Assembly: GCF_035994945.1 (NCBI RefSeq)
Contig: NZ_CP108677.1
Coordinates: 558,001 to 622,000, forward strand
DNA from: Streptomyces sp. NBC_01216
Lineage (GTDB): Bacteria; Actinomycetota; Actinomycetes; Streptomycetales; Streptomycetaceae
Direction: 5' to 3'
Length of the DNA: 64,000 nucleotides
Shown here: positions 37,360-45,513 of the stretch, piece after piece
Layout of the letters: each line of letters opens with the position of its first letter
Numbering within the stretch: the stretch's first letter is position 1
Notes under the pieces: generated by a model
The model's database searches: none
Seen by the model: the letters and a program-made list of their open reading frames with translations, nothing else
What the model was told of the DNA's origin: nothing
Program-made: the position numbers and the translations under genes

Positions 37360-38709
37360 TCAGCGGCCTTCGCCGGAGGGGTCGAGCAGCTCCAGCTCGT
37401 CCGCGAGGGACACGGCGAGGGCGTCGAGGTCGGGCACCGCCTCACCGTCGGCGACCAGCCCCACATGGACCCGGCCGCCGTACGGGGACATGGCGACGGC
37501 CAGCGACTGTCCGCGGGCGAGCGGGGCCATGGGGAAGAGCGCGCGCAGGGGTGCGCCGCCGAGGGAGAGGGCGGTGCGGGGCAGGGGCACCTGGGTGACC
37601 AGGAGGTCGAAGAGCAGCCGGGCGGCTCCGGAGGCGATCGGGGCGCCGAACCGGTGGGCGAGCGGGGGCAGCCGGTCGGCCAGTACGGCGACGGCGCCCG
37701 CTCCCCGCAGGGGGCCGGCGGCTTTGTTGCGGTCCATCGCCCGCCGTACCGAGGCCAGCCGGAGCGACGGATCGGCTTCGGTGACCGGCAGGTCGACGAG
37801 GTAGGCGGAGAGGCTGTTGCCGGAGGTGGCCGGGCCGCCGGGCCGCCGGCGGGAGACGGGGACCAGAGCGCGCGGATCGGCGCCGGGGGACGCGTCGCCG
37901 CGGGCGTGGAACCAGCGGCGCAGGGCCCCGGACACCAGGGCGAGCAGCACGTCGTTGGAGGTGCCACCCGCGCCACGGCGGATCCGCTGGATCCGCTCCA
38001 GTTCGAGGGTGGCGGTGGACACCCGGCGCGTGCCGCTGGAGAAGGCGGCGAGGGCGGCGGTCCCGCGGGCGTCGAGCCGGCTCGCGCGGACGACGGATGC
38101 GCCCACGTCGACCGCGCGGCCGAGATCCTCGATGCGGTCGCGGGCGGCGCCGACGAGGCCGGCCGGGCCGGGCAGCCAGGAACGCGGGGGCGCGGCGCGA
38201 ACGGGGCGCCGGGGCGTAGCGCGTCCGCGGGCCACGGTGGCGATCTCGTCGAAGATCCCGGCGCCGATGGCGACGGCCCGCATGCCGTCGGCGAGTGCGT
38301 GGTGGAGCTTGACGAGGACGGCGAAGGAGCCGTCGGGGGCTCCGGTGAGAAGGTACATCTCCCAGGGCGGCCGGCCCCGTTCGAGGGGGCGTTCCATCAG
38401 CTCGCCGGCCAGCCGGGCGGTCTCGGTGCCGAAGTCTGTGCCGGACAGGCCGATCTCGCGGACGTGCCGCGCCACGTCGAAGGCATCGTCCGCGGCCCAG
38501 GCGGCGCCGCCGACGGGCAGCCAGACGTCCCTGACCCTCATCCGCAGGCGTGGGATCGCCGCGGCGCGGTGTGCGAGGAGGCCGGGGATGCCCGCCGGAT
38601 CGCCGGGGGCGGGACCGAAGTGGGCGAGCGCGCCCAGGTGCATGGGGTGGTCGGTCGATTCCAGGTGCCAGAAGGCCAGGTCAAGAGGGGTCAGCAGCTC
38701 GACGCTCAA
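37360..38709 (-). CDS. wax ester synthase/diacylglycerol acyltransferase (WS/DGAT)
   Basis: A 449-residue WS/DGAT family acyltransferase for triacylglycerol or wax ester storage. It opens LTPLDLAFWHLES, the catalytic motif HHALADG (HHxxxDG) is intact near residue 135, and the C-terminal DUF1298 region is SNDVLLALVSGALRRW ... GNSLSAYLVDLPV. The start codon is TTG (38707-38709) with GAGG upstream. From memory S. coelicolor SCO0958 is the equivalent. Confidence 0.9.
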   Translation of the reverse strand: MSVELLTPLDLAFWHLESTDHPMHLGALAHFGPAPGDPAGIPGLLAHRAAAIPRLRMRVRDVWLPVGGAAWAADDAFDVARHVREIGLSGTDFGTETARLAGELMERPLERGRPPWEMYLLTGAPDGSFAVLVKLHHALADGMRAVAIGAGIFDEIATVARGRATPRRPVRAAPPRSWLPGPAGLVGAARDRIEDLGRAVDVGASVVRASRLDARGTAALAAFSSGTRRVSTATLELERIQRIRRGAGGTSNDVLLALVSGALRRWFHARGDASPGADPRALVPVSRRRPGGPATSGNSLSAYLVDLPVTEADPSLRLASVRRAMDRNKAAGPLRGAGAVAVLADRLPPLAHRFGAPIASGAARLLFDLLVTQVPLPRTALSLGGAPLRALFPMAPLARGQSLAVAMSPYGGRVHVGLVADGEAVPDLDALAVSLADELELLDPSGEGR

Positions 38710-38787
38710 CGGGTGCCTCGTGTCCTTGGGAGCGGCAGATGACCGAAGTCAATCGCGCACGGTCGGTTACGGTCAAGTACGATCAGA

Positions 38788-40893
38788 TCACTCTGCGTTA
38801 ATACCGTGTTGCTCGATGATGAACTCGCACCAGACGCACTTGCCGCCGCCACGCGGCTCCACGCCCCACACGTCCGAGATCATGTCGACCAGCAGCAGTC
38901 CCCGACCCGAGACGCCCGCGTCCCCGGCCTCCCTGCGCCGCGGCAGCGCGCTGGAGCGGTCCTCGACCTCGACCCGGAGCCGTCGCTCGGGGCCCGCGAG
39001 CATGCGGAGGGTCACGATCGCCCCGCCGTCGGTGTGCATCAGCGCGTTGGTGATCATCTCGTCGGCGACCAGTTCGATCTCGTCGGACCGCTCCCCCGCG
39101 CCCCAGGCCCGTACGGCGGCCCGGATCATATGCCGCGCCGAGCTGAGCGCCTCCGGGTCGCTGGGGGCGACGTGCTGCTGGAGCCTGCCACCGGACTGCG
39201 GGAAGTACACGCCCCGGCGGCGCAGCAGCAGGATCGCCACGTCGTCCTCGCCTCCGCGCTCGTCGACGACGTCGCACAGGTGGTCGACGAGGTCCTGGAG
39301 GTCGCGGGGTCCGCCGCGGACGAGCGCGGCGAGCCACTTCATGCCCTCGTCGAGGTCGGAGCCGCGCTGCTCCACCAGACCGTCGGTGTACAGCAGCAGG
39401 GTCTGGCCGGGGTCGAGTTCCAGCGTCGTCACCGGGAAGTCGAGCCGGCCGAACTCGGCCGACAACCCCAGCGGCAGTCCCCCCTCCACCGACACCCGGC
39501 GACAGGTGCCGTCGGTGTCCTGGAGCAGGGGGTCGATATGCCCGGCGCGGACCACCTGCACGACACCGGTGGACAGGTCGGCCTCGGCGTAGGTGCAGGT
39601 GGCGAAGCGGTCGGTGTCCAGTTCATGGAGGAAGACGGACGCGCGGGCCATGACGGTCGCGGGGGTGTGCCCCTCGGCCGCGTAGGCGCGCAGCACGATC
39701 CGGAGCTGCCCCATGACGGCCGCGGCGTGGGTGTCGTGTCCCTGGACGTCCCCGATGACGGCACCGACCCGGCCGCCGGGGAGCGGGATGACGTCGTACC
39801 AGTCGCCGCCGATGTCCCGGCCGAGCCGGGCGGAGCGGTAGCGGACCGCTATCTGCGCGCCGGGCACGTCGGGGATGCGGCGGGGCAGCATGGCCTGCTG
39901 GAGCCCTTCGGCCAGGTCGTGCTCCTGCTCGTAGAGCATGGCGCGCTGCAGGCTCTGGGCGATGCTGCTGCCGAGGGCGACCAGCAGGTTGCGTTCGTCG
40001 GCGCTGAACCCGGTCTTGTCGTTGTAGAGCAGGCCGAGTGCGCCGATCGGCCGGGCCTGGGCGATCAGCGGCAGATAGGCCGCCGAGGTGATGCCGAGCC
40101 CGCTGATGTGCGGCCACAACACGGGATAGGAGCCGGAGAAGTCCTCCGGGGACTCGATGAAGCGGGGCGCGAGTGTCCGGATCACCTCGCTCATCGGGTA
40201 GGGCTCGTCCACCCGGGTGAAGCGGGTGCCGGGAACGAAGGCGCCGTCGGGCCCTTCGGCGACCAGGTGGATCCGGCCGGCTTCCAGCAGTCCCATGACC
40301 AGGCTCGTGGCACCGAAGTACTCCAGGCCGTGCGAGTCGTTGAGGAGATCGATGACGTCCTGCACGGTCCGGGCGTGCGCGAGGGCGGCGGTGGTGCCCT
40401 CCACGACGCTGGTGCGTTTGCGACGGCCCTCGTCGAGGCCGAGCCGGGCGGCGTGTTCGGAGACCTCCTCGGACGCGTCGCGGATGATGCCGACGATCCG
40501 GCGGGGCCGGCCGGTCGCGTCGCGCTGGATCAGCCCCTGGGTGTGGGTCCACTGCGGTCGCCCGTCGCGCAACCGGACGCGGAAGTAGGCCCCGTAGTGG
40601 CCGCTGCCGTCCTTCAGGGCGTGCGTGACCAACGCGTCGAGCCGGGAGGTCTCGTCGGGTGTCACGCGCCTGGCGAGACTCGCGGGGTTGCCGTCGTACT
40701 CGTCCGGGCGCATGTCGAACACCAGCAGCGCACCGGAGTCCATCGTCATGAGACCGGTGTCCAGGTCCCAGTCGAAGCTGCCCATCCGGAACTCCGTGCC
40801 GAAGTCCCGGAGGAAGCAGCACGGCGCTCCCACGGCCCCTGGTTCGCAGCGGCACCGCTCGGCCGCCTCACCACCCCCGCTGCCCGCGCTCAT
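38788..40893 (-). CDS. PAS-GAF-SpoIIE phosphatase with C-terminal anti-sigma kinase-like ATPase
   Basis: A 701-residue regulatory protein. A short Cys-rich N-terminus (CRCEPGAVGAPCC) precedes a PAS domain (about 45-145), a GAF domain (about 165-330), a PP2C/SpoIIE phosphatase (RDIGGDWYDVIPL, GDVQGHDTHAA, LLYTDGLVEQRG, EDDVAILLL) and a HATPase (VADEMITNALMHT, GRGLLLVDMIS). Such proteins dephosphorylate anti-anti-sigma factors. The ATG at 40893 gives the normal architecture. Confidence 0.9.
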   Translation of the reverse strand: MSAGSGGGEAAERCRCEPGAVGAPCCFLRDFGTEFRMGSFDWDLDTGLMTMDSGALLVFDMRPDEYDGNPASLARRVTPDETSRLDALVTHALKDGSGHYGAYFRVRLRDGRPQWTHTQGLIQRDATGRPRRIVGIIRDASEEVSEHAARLGLDEGRRKRTSVVEGTTAALAHARTVQDVIDLLNDSHGLEYFGATSLVMGLLEAGRIHLVAEGPDGAFVPGTRFTRVDEPYPMSEVIRTLAPRFIESPEDFSGSYPVLWPHISGLGITSAAYLPLIAQARPIGALGLLYNDKTGFSADERNLLVALGSSIAQSLQRAMLYEQEHDLAEGLQQAMLPRRIPDVPGAQIAVRYRSARLGRDIGGDWYDVIPLPGGRVGAVIGDVQGHDTHAAAVMGQLRIVLRAYAAEGHTPATVMARASVFLHELDTDRFATCTYAEADLSTGVVQVVRAGHIDPLLQDTDGTCRRVSVEGGLPLGLSAEFGRLDFPVTTLELDPGQTLLLYTDGLVEQRGSDLDEGMKWLAALVRGGPRDLQDLVDHLCDVVDERGGEDDVAILLLRRRGVYFPQSGGRLQQHVAPSDPEALSSARHMIRAAVRAWGAGERSDEIELVADEMITNALMHTDGGAIVTLRMLAGPERRLRVEVEDRSSALPRRREAGDAGVSGRGLLLVDMISDVWGVEPRGGGKCVWCEFIIEQHGINAE

Positions 40894-40937
40894 GGGGCCA
40901 ACGCTAGGCGCACGCCCCGCCGTGCGCACGGCGGACC

Positions 40938-41407
40938 TCACCCGTCGAAGGTCTCCGGCTGCCCGACAGCGGTGCCGGCCGGGAGGAGGTCGTCCGGGAA
41001 GGGTACGTTCGGCCCCACGGAGGGCGGCGGGAACAGGGCCGGGCTCGTGCAGTCCGGCGGTCGCGGGGTACCCGAGGCGCCCGGACCCGCGGGCTCGCCG
41101 GGCGGGGTGGGCGCCCGAGGGGTCGACGGTCCGGAAGGGAAGCCGGTGGCCGGGGGCGGCGGGGGATCCTCCGCGCCGGGCGGCCTTCGCGTCCCGTCGT
41201 CCGCCGAGGGCGAGTCGGTCGGGCTCGTCGGGAGGGGGCCGGCCACAGGAGGATCGGCCCCGGGGCGGCGGCCGTCCGCTCGCTGCCGCCTCCCCCGCCG
41301 TTTCCCCGGAGCGAGCAGCCGGCCACGGTGAGTGCCACGACCAGCGCGGCGGCAGCGCCGGCGAAGGCGCGTCACGAGCGGAGCGAGCGGCGCGGGGACG
41401 CGCGCAT
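40938..41407 (-). pseudogene. Pro-rich lipoprotein gene with nonsense codon and frameshift
   Basis: An ATG at 41407 has an excellent AAGGAGG upstream, but the frame meets TGA after 11 codons (MRASPRRSLRS*). Beyond the stop the same frame continues as a convincing lipoprotein signal, AFAGAAAALVVALTVAGC, followed by GGGGGSERTAAAP. A shift near 41260, in a CCCCGGGG run, leads to a Pro/Ser/Thr-rich tail (PTSPTDSPSADD ... VGQPETFDG). Two lesions suggest a pseudogene or consensus errors. No function is assignable. Confidence 0.45.
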
Positions 41408-41535
41408 GGGTGTCTCCCTCCTTTCCCCACCCCGGACTCCTGTCTGTCGCGTCGGGGCGGAGCCCGCAAACGGGATACGCCCGTCCGGGGGGAGGTGCCT
41501 TCGGTCGGCGCGGACGACCCGACAGCGACACCGAC

Positions 41536-41591
41536 TTGAACACGTTCAAGGAAGCCTCTACGCTCGGACCCATCAAGTTGAACGCGTTCAA
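41536..41591 (+). promoter_or_regulatory. promoter with twin TTGAAC(R)CGTTCAA operators
   Basis: Two 14-base palindromes lie at 41536-41549 (TTGAACACGTTCAA) and 41578-41591 (TTGAACGCGTTCAA, perfect), 42 bases centre to centre, i.e. about four helical turns. The first supplies a -35 box TTGAAC (41536-41541), followed 17 bases later by TACGCT (41559-41564) as -10. The second covers the likely transcript start. The arrangement fits cooperative repression by a TetR-type dimer. Confidence 0.75.
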
Positions 41592-41607
41592 TCAGGGGGT
41601 GGGTGTG

Positions 41608-42498
41608 GTGTCCACACTGGTCGATCCGATCGTCATGCTGGGCATGTTCGTCATCGTCCCGGTGGGCCTGCGGCTGATCGACGGCCCACAGCCCGCCACG
41701 CTCTCGCTGCTCCGCCGCCTCTGGCCGCTGCTCGCCGTCCCGGGCGCCGTGTCCCTATGGCTGCCGCGCTCCACCGCCGCCGCCGCGGCTGCGGCGGTCT
41801 ACGCCCTGGCCACGTCTGCGCTCGCCCTGCACGTCCCGGCCCGTCTCGCGGGCGCCCTGTCGCGGGGCGCCTGCGGTGACCCGCCCGCCCCGTACGGCCC
41901 ATGGCCGGCCGAGATCGCCGTACTCACCGCGCTCGTGACACCGTCGGTCGCCGGCCTCGCCCTGGTCTTCGAACGCGCGGGGCACGAACTCTTCGGCTTC
42001 GACCTGGACATCCTGGCGCTGACCGTCCCCCACTTCCACTTCGCGGGCTTCGCCGCCGCGCTGGTGGCCGGGCTGGTCTGCCGGGCCGACGACGGTCCCG
42101 CCGCCCGGTTCGCGGCGCTCAGCGTCCCGCTCGGCACGCTGCTCGTCCTGCTCGGCTACTTCGTGGACGACTGGGCCGAGCTGATGGGCGCGCTCGTCCT
42201 CACCGCCGGGATGTGGGCCGTCGCCCTGGCGACCTGGCGGGACGTCCGCGCCTCCGCGCCCGACCCGGCCACCCGCGCGCTCCTCGCCGTCTCGGCCGCC
42301 GTCCTGGTGGCCACCATGACGCTCGCCCTGAGCTGGGCGCTCGGCGAGGCCACCGGCCTGCCCCACCCGAGCGCGACCTGGATGGCCGCCACCCACGGTC
42401 TGGGCAACGCCCTCGGATTCGCGCTCTGCTCGGTCCTCGCCTGGCACCGGCTGCGCGCCCGCTCCACCCGCCCCCTCCGAACGGAGAACGCAGGATGA
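41608..42498 (+). CDS. YndJ-like multi-pass membrane protein
   Basis: A 296-residue integral membrane protein with about eight helices, resembling YndJ (PLGTLLVLLGYFVDDWAELMGALVLTAG; HFHFAGFAAALVAGLVCR with its His-rich HFHF motif; AATHGLGNALGF). Function unknown. The start is taken at GTG 41608, 8 bases after AGGGGG; GTG 41605 is an alternative. It overlaps the next gene by ATGA, forming a two-gene operon. Confidence 0.82.
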   Translation: MSTLVDPIVMLGMFVIVPVGLRLIDGPQPATLSLLRRLWPLLAVPGAVSLWLPRSTAAAAAAAVYALATSALALHVPARLAGALSRGACGDPPAPYGPWPAEIAVLTALVTPSVAGLALVFERAGHELFGFDLDILALTVPHFHFAGFAAALVAGLVCRADDGPAARFAALSVPLGTLLVLLGYFVDDWAELMGALVLTAGMWAVALATWRDVRASAPDPATRALLAVSAAVLVATMTLALSWALGEATGLPHPSATWMAATHGLGNALGFALCSVLAWHRLRARSTRPLRTENAG

Positions 42499-43037
42499 CC
42501 CGCCTGATCCGGAGCCTCTCCGGCACCGCCACGTCCTTCAACTACCCGGAGACCGGCGCCACCGGCGGCGGCCGTCTGCCGGCCGGCTACCACCACCTGC
42601 ACCACGTCGCCCGGATCGGCCGGGGCAGGGACGCCTTCGAGACCGCGGGGGCCGCGGTCACCACCTGGCGCATGCACCGCGCCTCGGGAGCCCGGGTCCA
42701 CAGCGAGGCCGTCCGCGCCCGGCCGGGCGTCCGCGTCGTGATCTCCGCGGGCGCCGGCCCGGTCAGGTTCACCGCGCCCTGCGAGGTGGTCTGGACGGCG
42801 TACGAGGAGACCCGCACCGGCTTCGCGTACGGCACCCTGACCGGACATCCGGAGCGCGGCGAGGAGTCCTTCGTCGTCGATCTCCACCCCGACGGCTCGG
42901 TCTGGTTCACGGTCACCGCGTTCAGTCGCCCCGCCGCCTGGTACACCCGCCTCGCGGGCCCCCTGGTCCCGGTCCTCCAGCGCGCCTACGCCCGCCGGCT
43001 GGGCCGCGCACTGGAGCGGATCGCCGCGGGCCGCTGA
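42495..43037 (+). CDS. DUF1990 family protein
   Basis: A 180-residue DUF1990 protein: FNYPETGAT near the N-terminus, AGYHHLHHVARIGRG, VWTAYEETRTGFAYGTLTGHPERGEESFVV and SVWFTVTAFSRPAAWYTRLAGPLVPVLQ. Function unknown. Its ATG overlaps the YndJ stop (ATGA). YndJ and DUF1990 genes occur together in other actinobacteria, from memory, which supports a shared role. Confidence 0.88.
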   Translation: MTRLIRSLSGTATSFNYPETGATGGGRLPAGYHHLHHVARIGRGRDAFETAGAAVTTWRMHRASGARVHSEAVRARPGVRVVISAGAGPVRFTAPCEVVWTAYEETRTGFAYGTLTGHPERGEESFVVDLHPDGSVWFTVTAFSRPAAWYTRLAGPLVPVLQRAYARRLGRALERIAAGR

Positions 43038-43142
43038 GAACGGACCGCCCTGTCCCGACCGGCGTTACGCTCCTTCTGTACGGATGTGCACCGGAGTCGG
43101 GCGCACCCGGCTCCGGGACGCGCGCCGATCGAGGAGGCAGCC

Positions 43143-43307
43143 ATGAGCCGGTACGACGAGTACACGAGCCCCTCGCAGGCCGAGGGCGAGCGCCTCGACG
43201 AGGACATGGACGCGCGCGAGCGGATGCAGCGCCATCCGCCGACGACGCGCACGACGCCCTCCCAGGCCGAGGGCGAACGTGTCGCGGACGACGAGGAGAA
43301 GGACTGA
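43143..43307 (+). CDS. small acidic protein with duplicated PSQAEGER motif (54 aa)
   Basis: A 54-residue, very charged protein (MSRYDEYTSPSQAEGERLDEDMDARERMQRH ... ends DDEEKD). The octapeptide PSQAEGER occurs twice, 30 residues apart. The ATG has a strong GAGGAGG upstream. There is no signal or hydrophobic segment, and it is probably disordered. Function unknown. Confidence 0.7.
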   Translation: MSRYDEYTSPSQAEGERLDEDMDARERMQRHPPTTRTTPSQAEGERVADDEEKD

Positions 43308-43352
43308 ACCGGCGGCCCGGACCCACCGCGGCCCGGGCCGACCCGCGACGCG

Positions 43353-44948
43353 ATGGAGTGGTTCACCGCACCCGACTACTGGCTGAGCCGGATCGTCTTC
43401 CAGCGCGGGCTCGCCGGGATCTACCTGGTGGCCTTCCTCGCGGCAGCCCTCGAGTTCCGGGCCCTGATCGGCGAGCGCGGCATGCTGCCGGTACCGGACC
43501 ACCTGCGCCGGATGGACTCGCGCCGGACGCCCAGCCTGTTCCACCGGCACTACTCGGACCGTCTGTTCGCCGCGGTCTCCTGGACCGGGGCCGTCCTCGC
43601 CCTCGCCCTGGTGGCGGGCGCCGGGGACGCCGTGCCCCTGGCCGTGTCGATGCTGCTGTGGGCGCTGCTCTGGGGGCTGTACCTGTCCATCGTCAACGTC
43701 GGCCAGACCTGGTACGCCTTCGGCTGGGAGTCACTGCTCCTGGAGACCGGATTCCTCGCCGTCCTCCTCGGCAACGACGACATCGGCCCGCCCCTCCTCG
43801 TGCTGGTCCTGCTGCGCTGGCTGCTCTTCCGCGTGGAGTTCGGCGCGGGGCTCATCAAGATCCGCGGCGACCGGTGCTGGCGCGATCTGACCTGCCTCTA
43901 CCACCACCACGAGACCCAGCCGATGCCGGGCCCACTGAGCTGGTACTTCCACCGTCTGCCCCGGCCCCTGCACCGGGCGGAGGCCGCTGCCAACCACGTC
44001 GTGCAGCTCTTCGTCCCGGTCCTGCTCTTCGCACCGCAACCGGTGGCGACGGTCGCTGCGGGACTGATGGCGGCGACCCAGCTGTGGCTCGTCCTGTCCG
44101 GGAACTTCGCCTGGCTGAACTGGCTGACCATCGTCCTCGCGCTCTCCGTGATGGACGGTTCGGCGCTCGTCGGCAACCATCCGCGGCCCGCCCCGCCGCT
44201 CTGGTACGTGACCGTGGTCTGCGCCGCGACCGCGCTGGTCCTCGCCCTCAGCTACCGTCCGGCGCGCAACCTGGTCTCCCGCCACCAGGCGATGAACCGC
44301 TCGTACGACCCGTTCCACCTGGTCAACTCCTACGGCGCCTTCGGCACGGTGGGGCGTGTCCGCCACGAGATCGTCGTCGAGGGCACGGACGAGCCCGCGC
44401 CGGGGCCCGACACGGTGTGGAAGGAGTACGGCTTCAAGGGCGAGCCCGGTGATCCACGTCGCCTGCCACGCTCCTTCGCCCCGTACCGCCTCAGGCCGGA
44501 CTCCCGCCAGGCGGATTGGTACAAGGAGCGCAGCAGGGCCGGTGAGCTGGTCCTCAAGCGCGCTGACCGGGAAGTCTCCCCTGCCGCGGTGTGGCGGGAG
44601 TACGGGTTCAGGGGCAAGCCGAGCGAGCCTGGGCGGTGGCCTCGGCAGTACGCGCCCTGGCACTTGCGGCTTGACTGGTTGCTGTGGTTCGTGGCCCTGT
44701 CGCCCTCGTACGGGACACCGTGGTTCGACGGCTTCGTGCTGCGGCTGCTGCTGAACGACGAGGACCTGTTGAAGCTCATCCGGCACAACCCGTTCCCGGA
44801 TTCCCCACCCACGTACATCCGCTGCCGGCTGTACCGGTACCGCTTCACGACGTGGCGGGAGCTGCGGGAGACACACGACTGCTGGCACCGGACGTACATC
44901 CGGGACATGATCCCGCCGGTGCGGCTCCGCCCCCCGCCCGAGCCGTAG
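43353..44948 (+). CDS. lipase maturation factor family protein with rearranged 3' part
   Basis: A 531-residue LMF-type membrane protein with about 8 helices. The family motifs GWESLLLETGFLAVLLG, FGAGLIKIRGDRCWRDLTCL and HHHETQPMPGPLSWYFH are intact, as is NSYGAFGTVGRVRHEIV. Near the C-terminus a motif is repeated 58 residues apart: VWKEYGFKGEPGDP (about 355) and VWREYGFRGKPSEP (about 413). From about 44,500 codon use becomes less GC3-biased. The C-terminus looks replaced by a divergent copy; a remnant of the original continuation lies near 45,357. Confidence 0.8.
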   Translation: MEWFTAPDYWLSRIVFQRGLAGIYLVAFLAAALEFRALIGERGMLPVPDHLRRMDSRRTPSLFHRHYSDRLFAAVSWTGAVLALALVAGAGDAVPLAVSMLLWALLWGLYLSIVNVGQTWYAFGWESLLLETGFLAVLLGNDDIGPPLLVLVLLRWLLFRVEFGAGLIKIRGDRCWRDLTCLYHHHETQPMPGPLSWYFHRLPRPLHRAEAAANHVVQLFVPVLLFAPQPVATVAAGLMAATQLWLVLSGNFAWLNWLTIVLALSVMDGSALVGNHPRPAPPLWYVTVVCAATALVLALSYRPARNLVSRHQAMNRSYDPFHLVNSYGAFGTVGRVRHEIVVEGTDEPAPGPDTVWKEYGFKGEPGDPRRLPRSFAPYRLRPDSRQADWYKERSRAGELVLKRADREVSPAAVWREYGFRGKPSEPGRWPRQYAPWHLRLDWLLWFVALSPSYGTPWFDGFVLRLLLNDEDLLKLIRHNPFPDSPPTYIRCRLYRYRFTTWRELRETHDCWHRTYIRDMIPPVRLRPPPEP

Positions 44949-45356
44949 GCACGACGCCGTGCAGACGTGACGCTCCGGTGCCACCCTCTCGGGTGCGGTG
45001 AGGCACGGCGTAGGCAGCCCCGTCCCACCCCCGTGCGGCAGCCGGCGGCCCGCGAACCGGCCGATGCCCACCCGCCCGCCCGGATCACCCGCTCCCTGGC
45101 CCCGGCAACCGCCCCCGAATCCCGGACCTCCCGGATGCCGGACGGTTCATCCGGCATCCGCGACCTGGGAGGCCGTCCCGCCCCGCCTCCCCCGCTCCGG
45201 CCGCCGACTTCCGCGTGATGTCGTGGAACGTCCGCGCGAACCACGACTCCACCTGCGGGTGCCCGCGCCGGGGCCGTCGCGGTCGGCCGACGTCGTCACG
45301 CCTCGGCTGCTCGCCCAGCCCGTAGCGGATCTTGAATCCGGTCAGACCATTCCGAT

Positions 45357-45410
45357 GCCTGGACCGGCTCATGTGGTTCGCCGCGCTCTCACCCGCGTAC
45401 GCGCACGGCC
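45357..45410 (+). pseudogene. remnant of lipase maturation factor C-terminal region
   Basis: The 18-codon stretch LDRLMWFAALSPAYAHGR matches the LMF segment that normally follows ...APYHLR. It is out of context, about 870 bases downstream of the point (about 44,491, ...APYRLR) where the upstream gene departs from the expected sequence. Joining the two would restore the family order, so the intervening DNA looks inserted. Confidence 0.6.
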
Positions 45411-45450
45411 GGAGGCGGGGAGCCGATACCGGGCGGCCGGGCCGATACCG

Positions 45451-45491
45451 CCCTGTACCCCCGGAGCCGTGGAGGCCGAGGGGGTACAGGG
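45451..45491. terminator. hairpin terminator
   Basis: A 12-base perfect stem (CCCTGTACCCCC at 45451-45462 with its complement at 45480-45491) and a 17-base loop. Before the IS insertion it would have sat between the LMF gene (+) and the 56-residue gene (-), as a bidirectional terminator. Confidence 0.6.
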
Positions 45492-45513
45492 TGAGGCGAC
45501 CGGTACGACTCAG

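Larger units (their letters stand above)
44949..45508. other. non-coding rearranged region before the IS element
   Basis: No intact gene is seen. Apart from the LMF remnant listed separately, short minus-strand stretches (e.g. HPQVESWFARTFHDITRKS, about 45214-45270) read like broken coding DNA of unknown origin. Confidence 0.5.
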
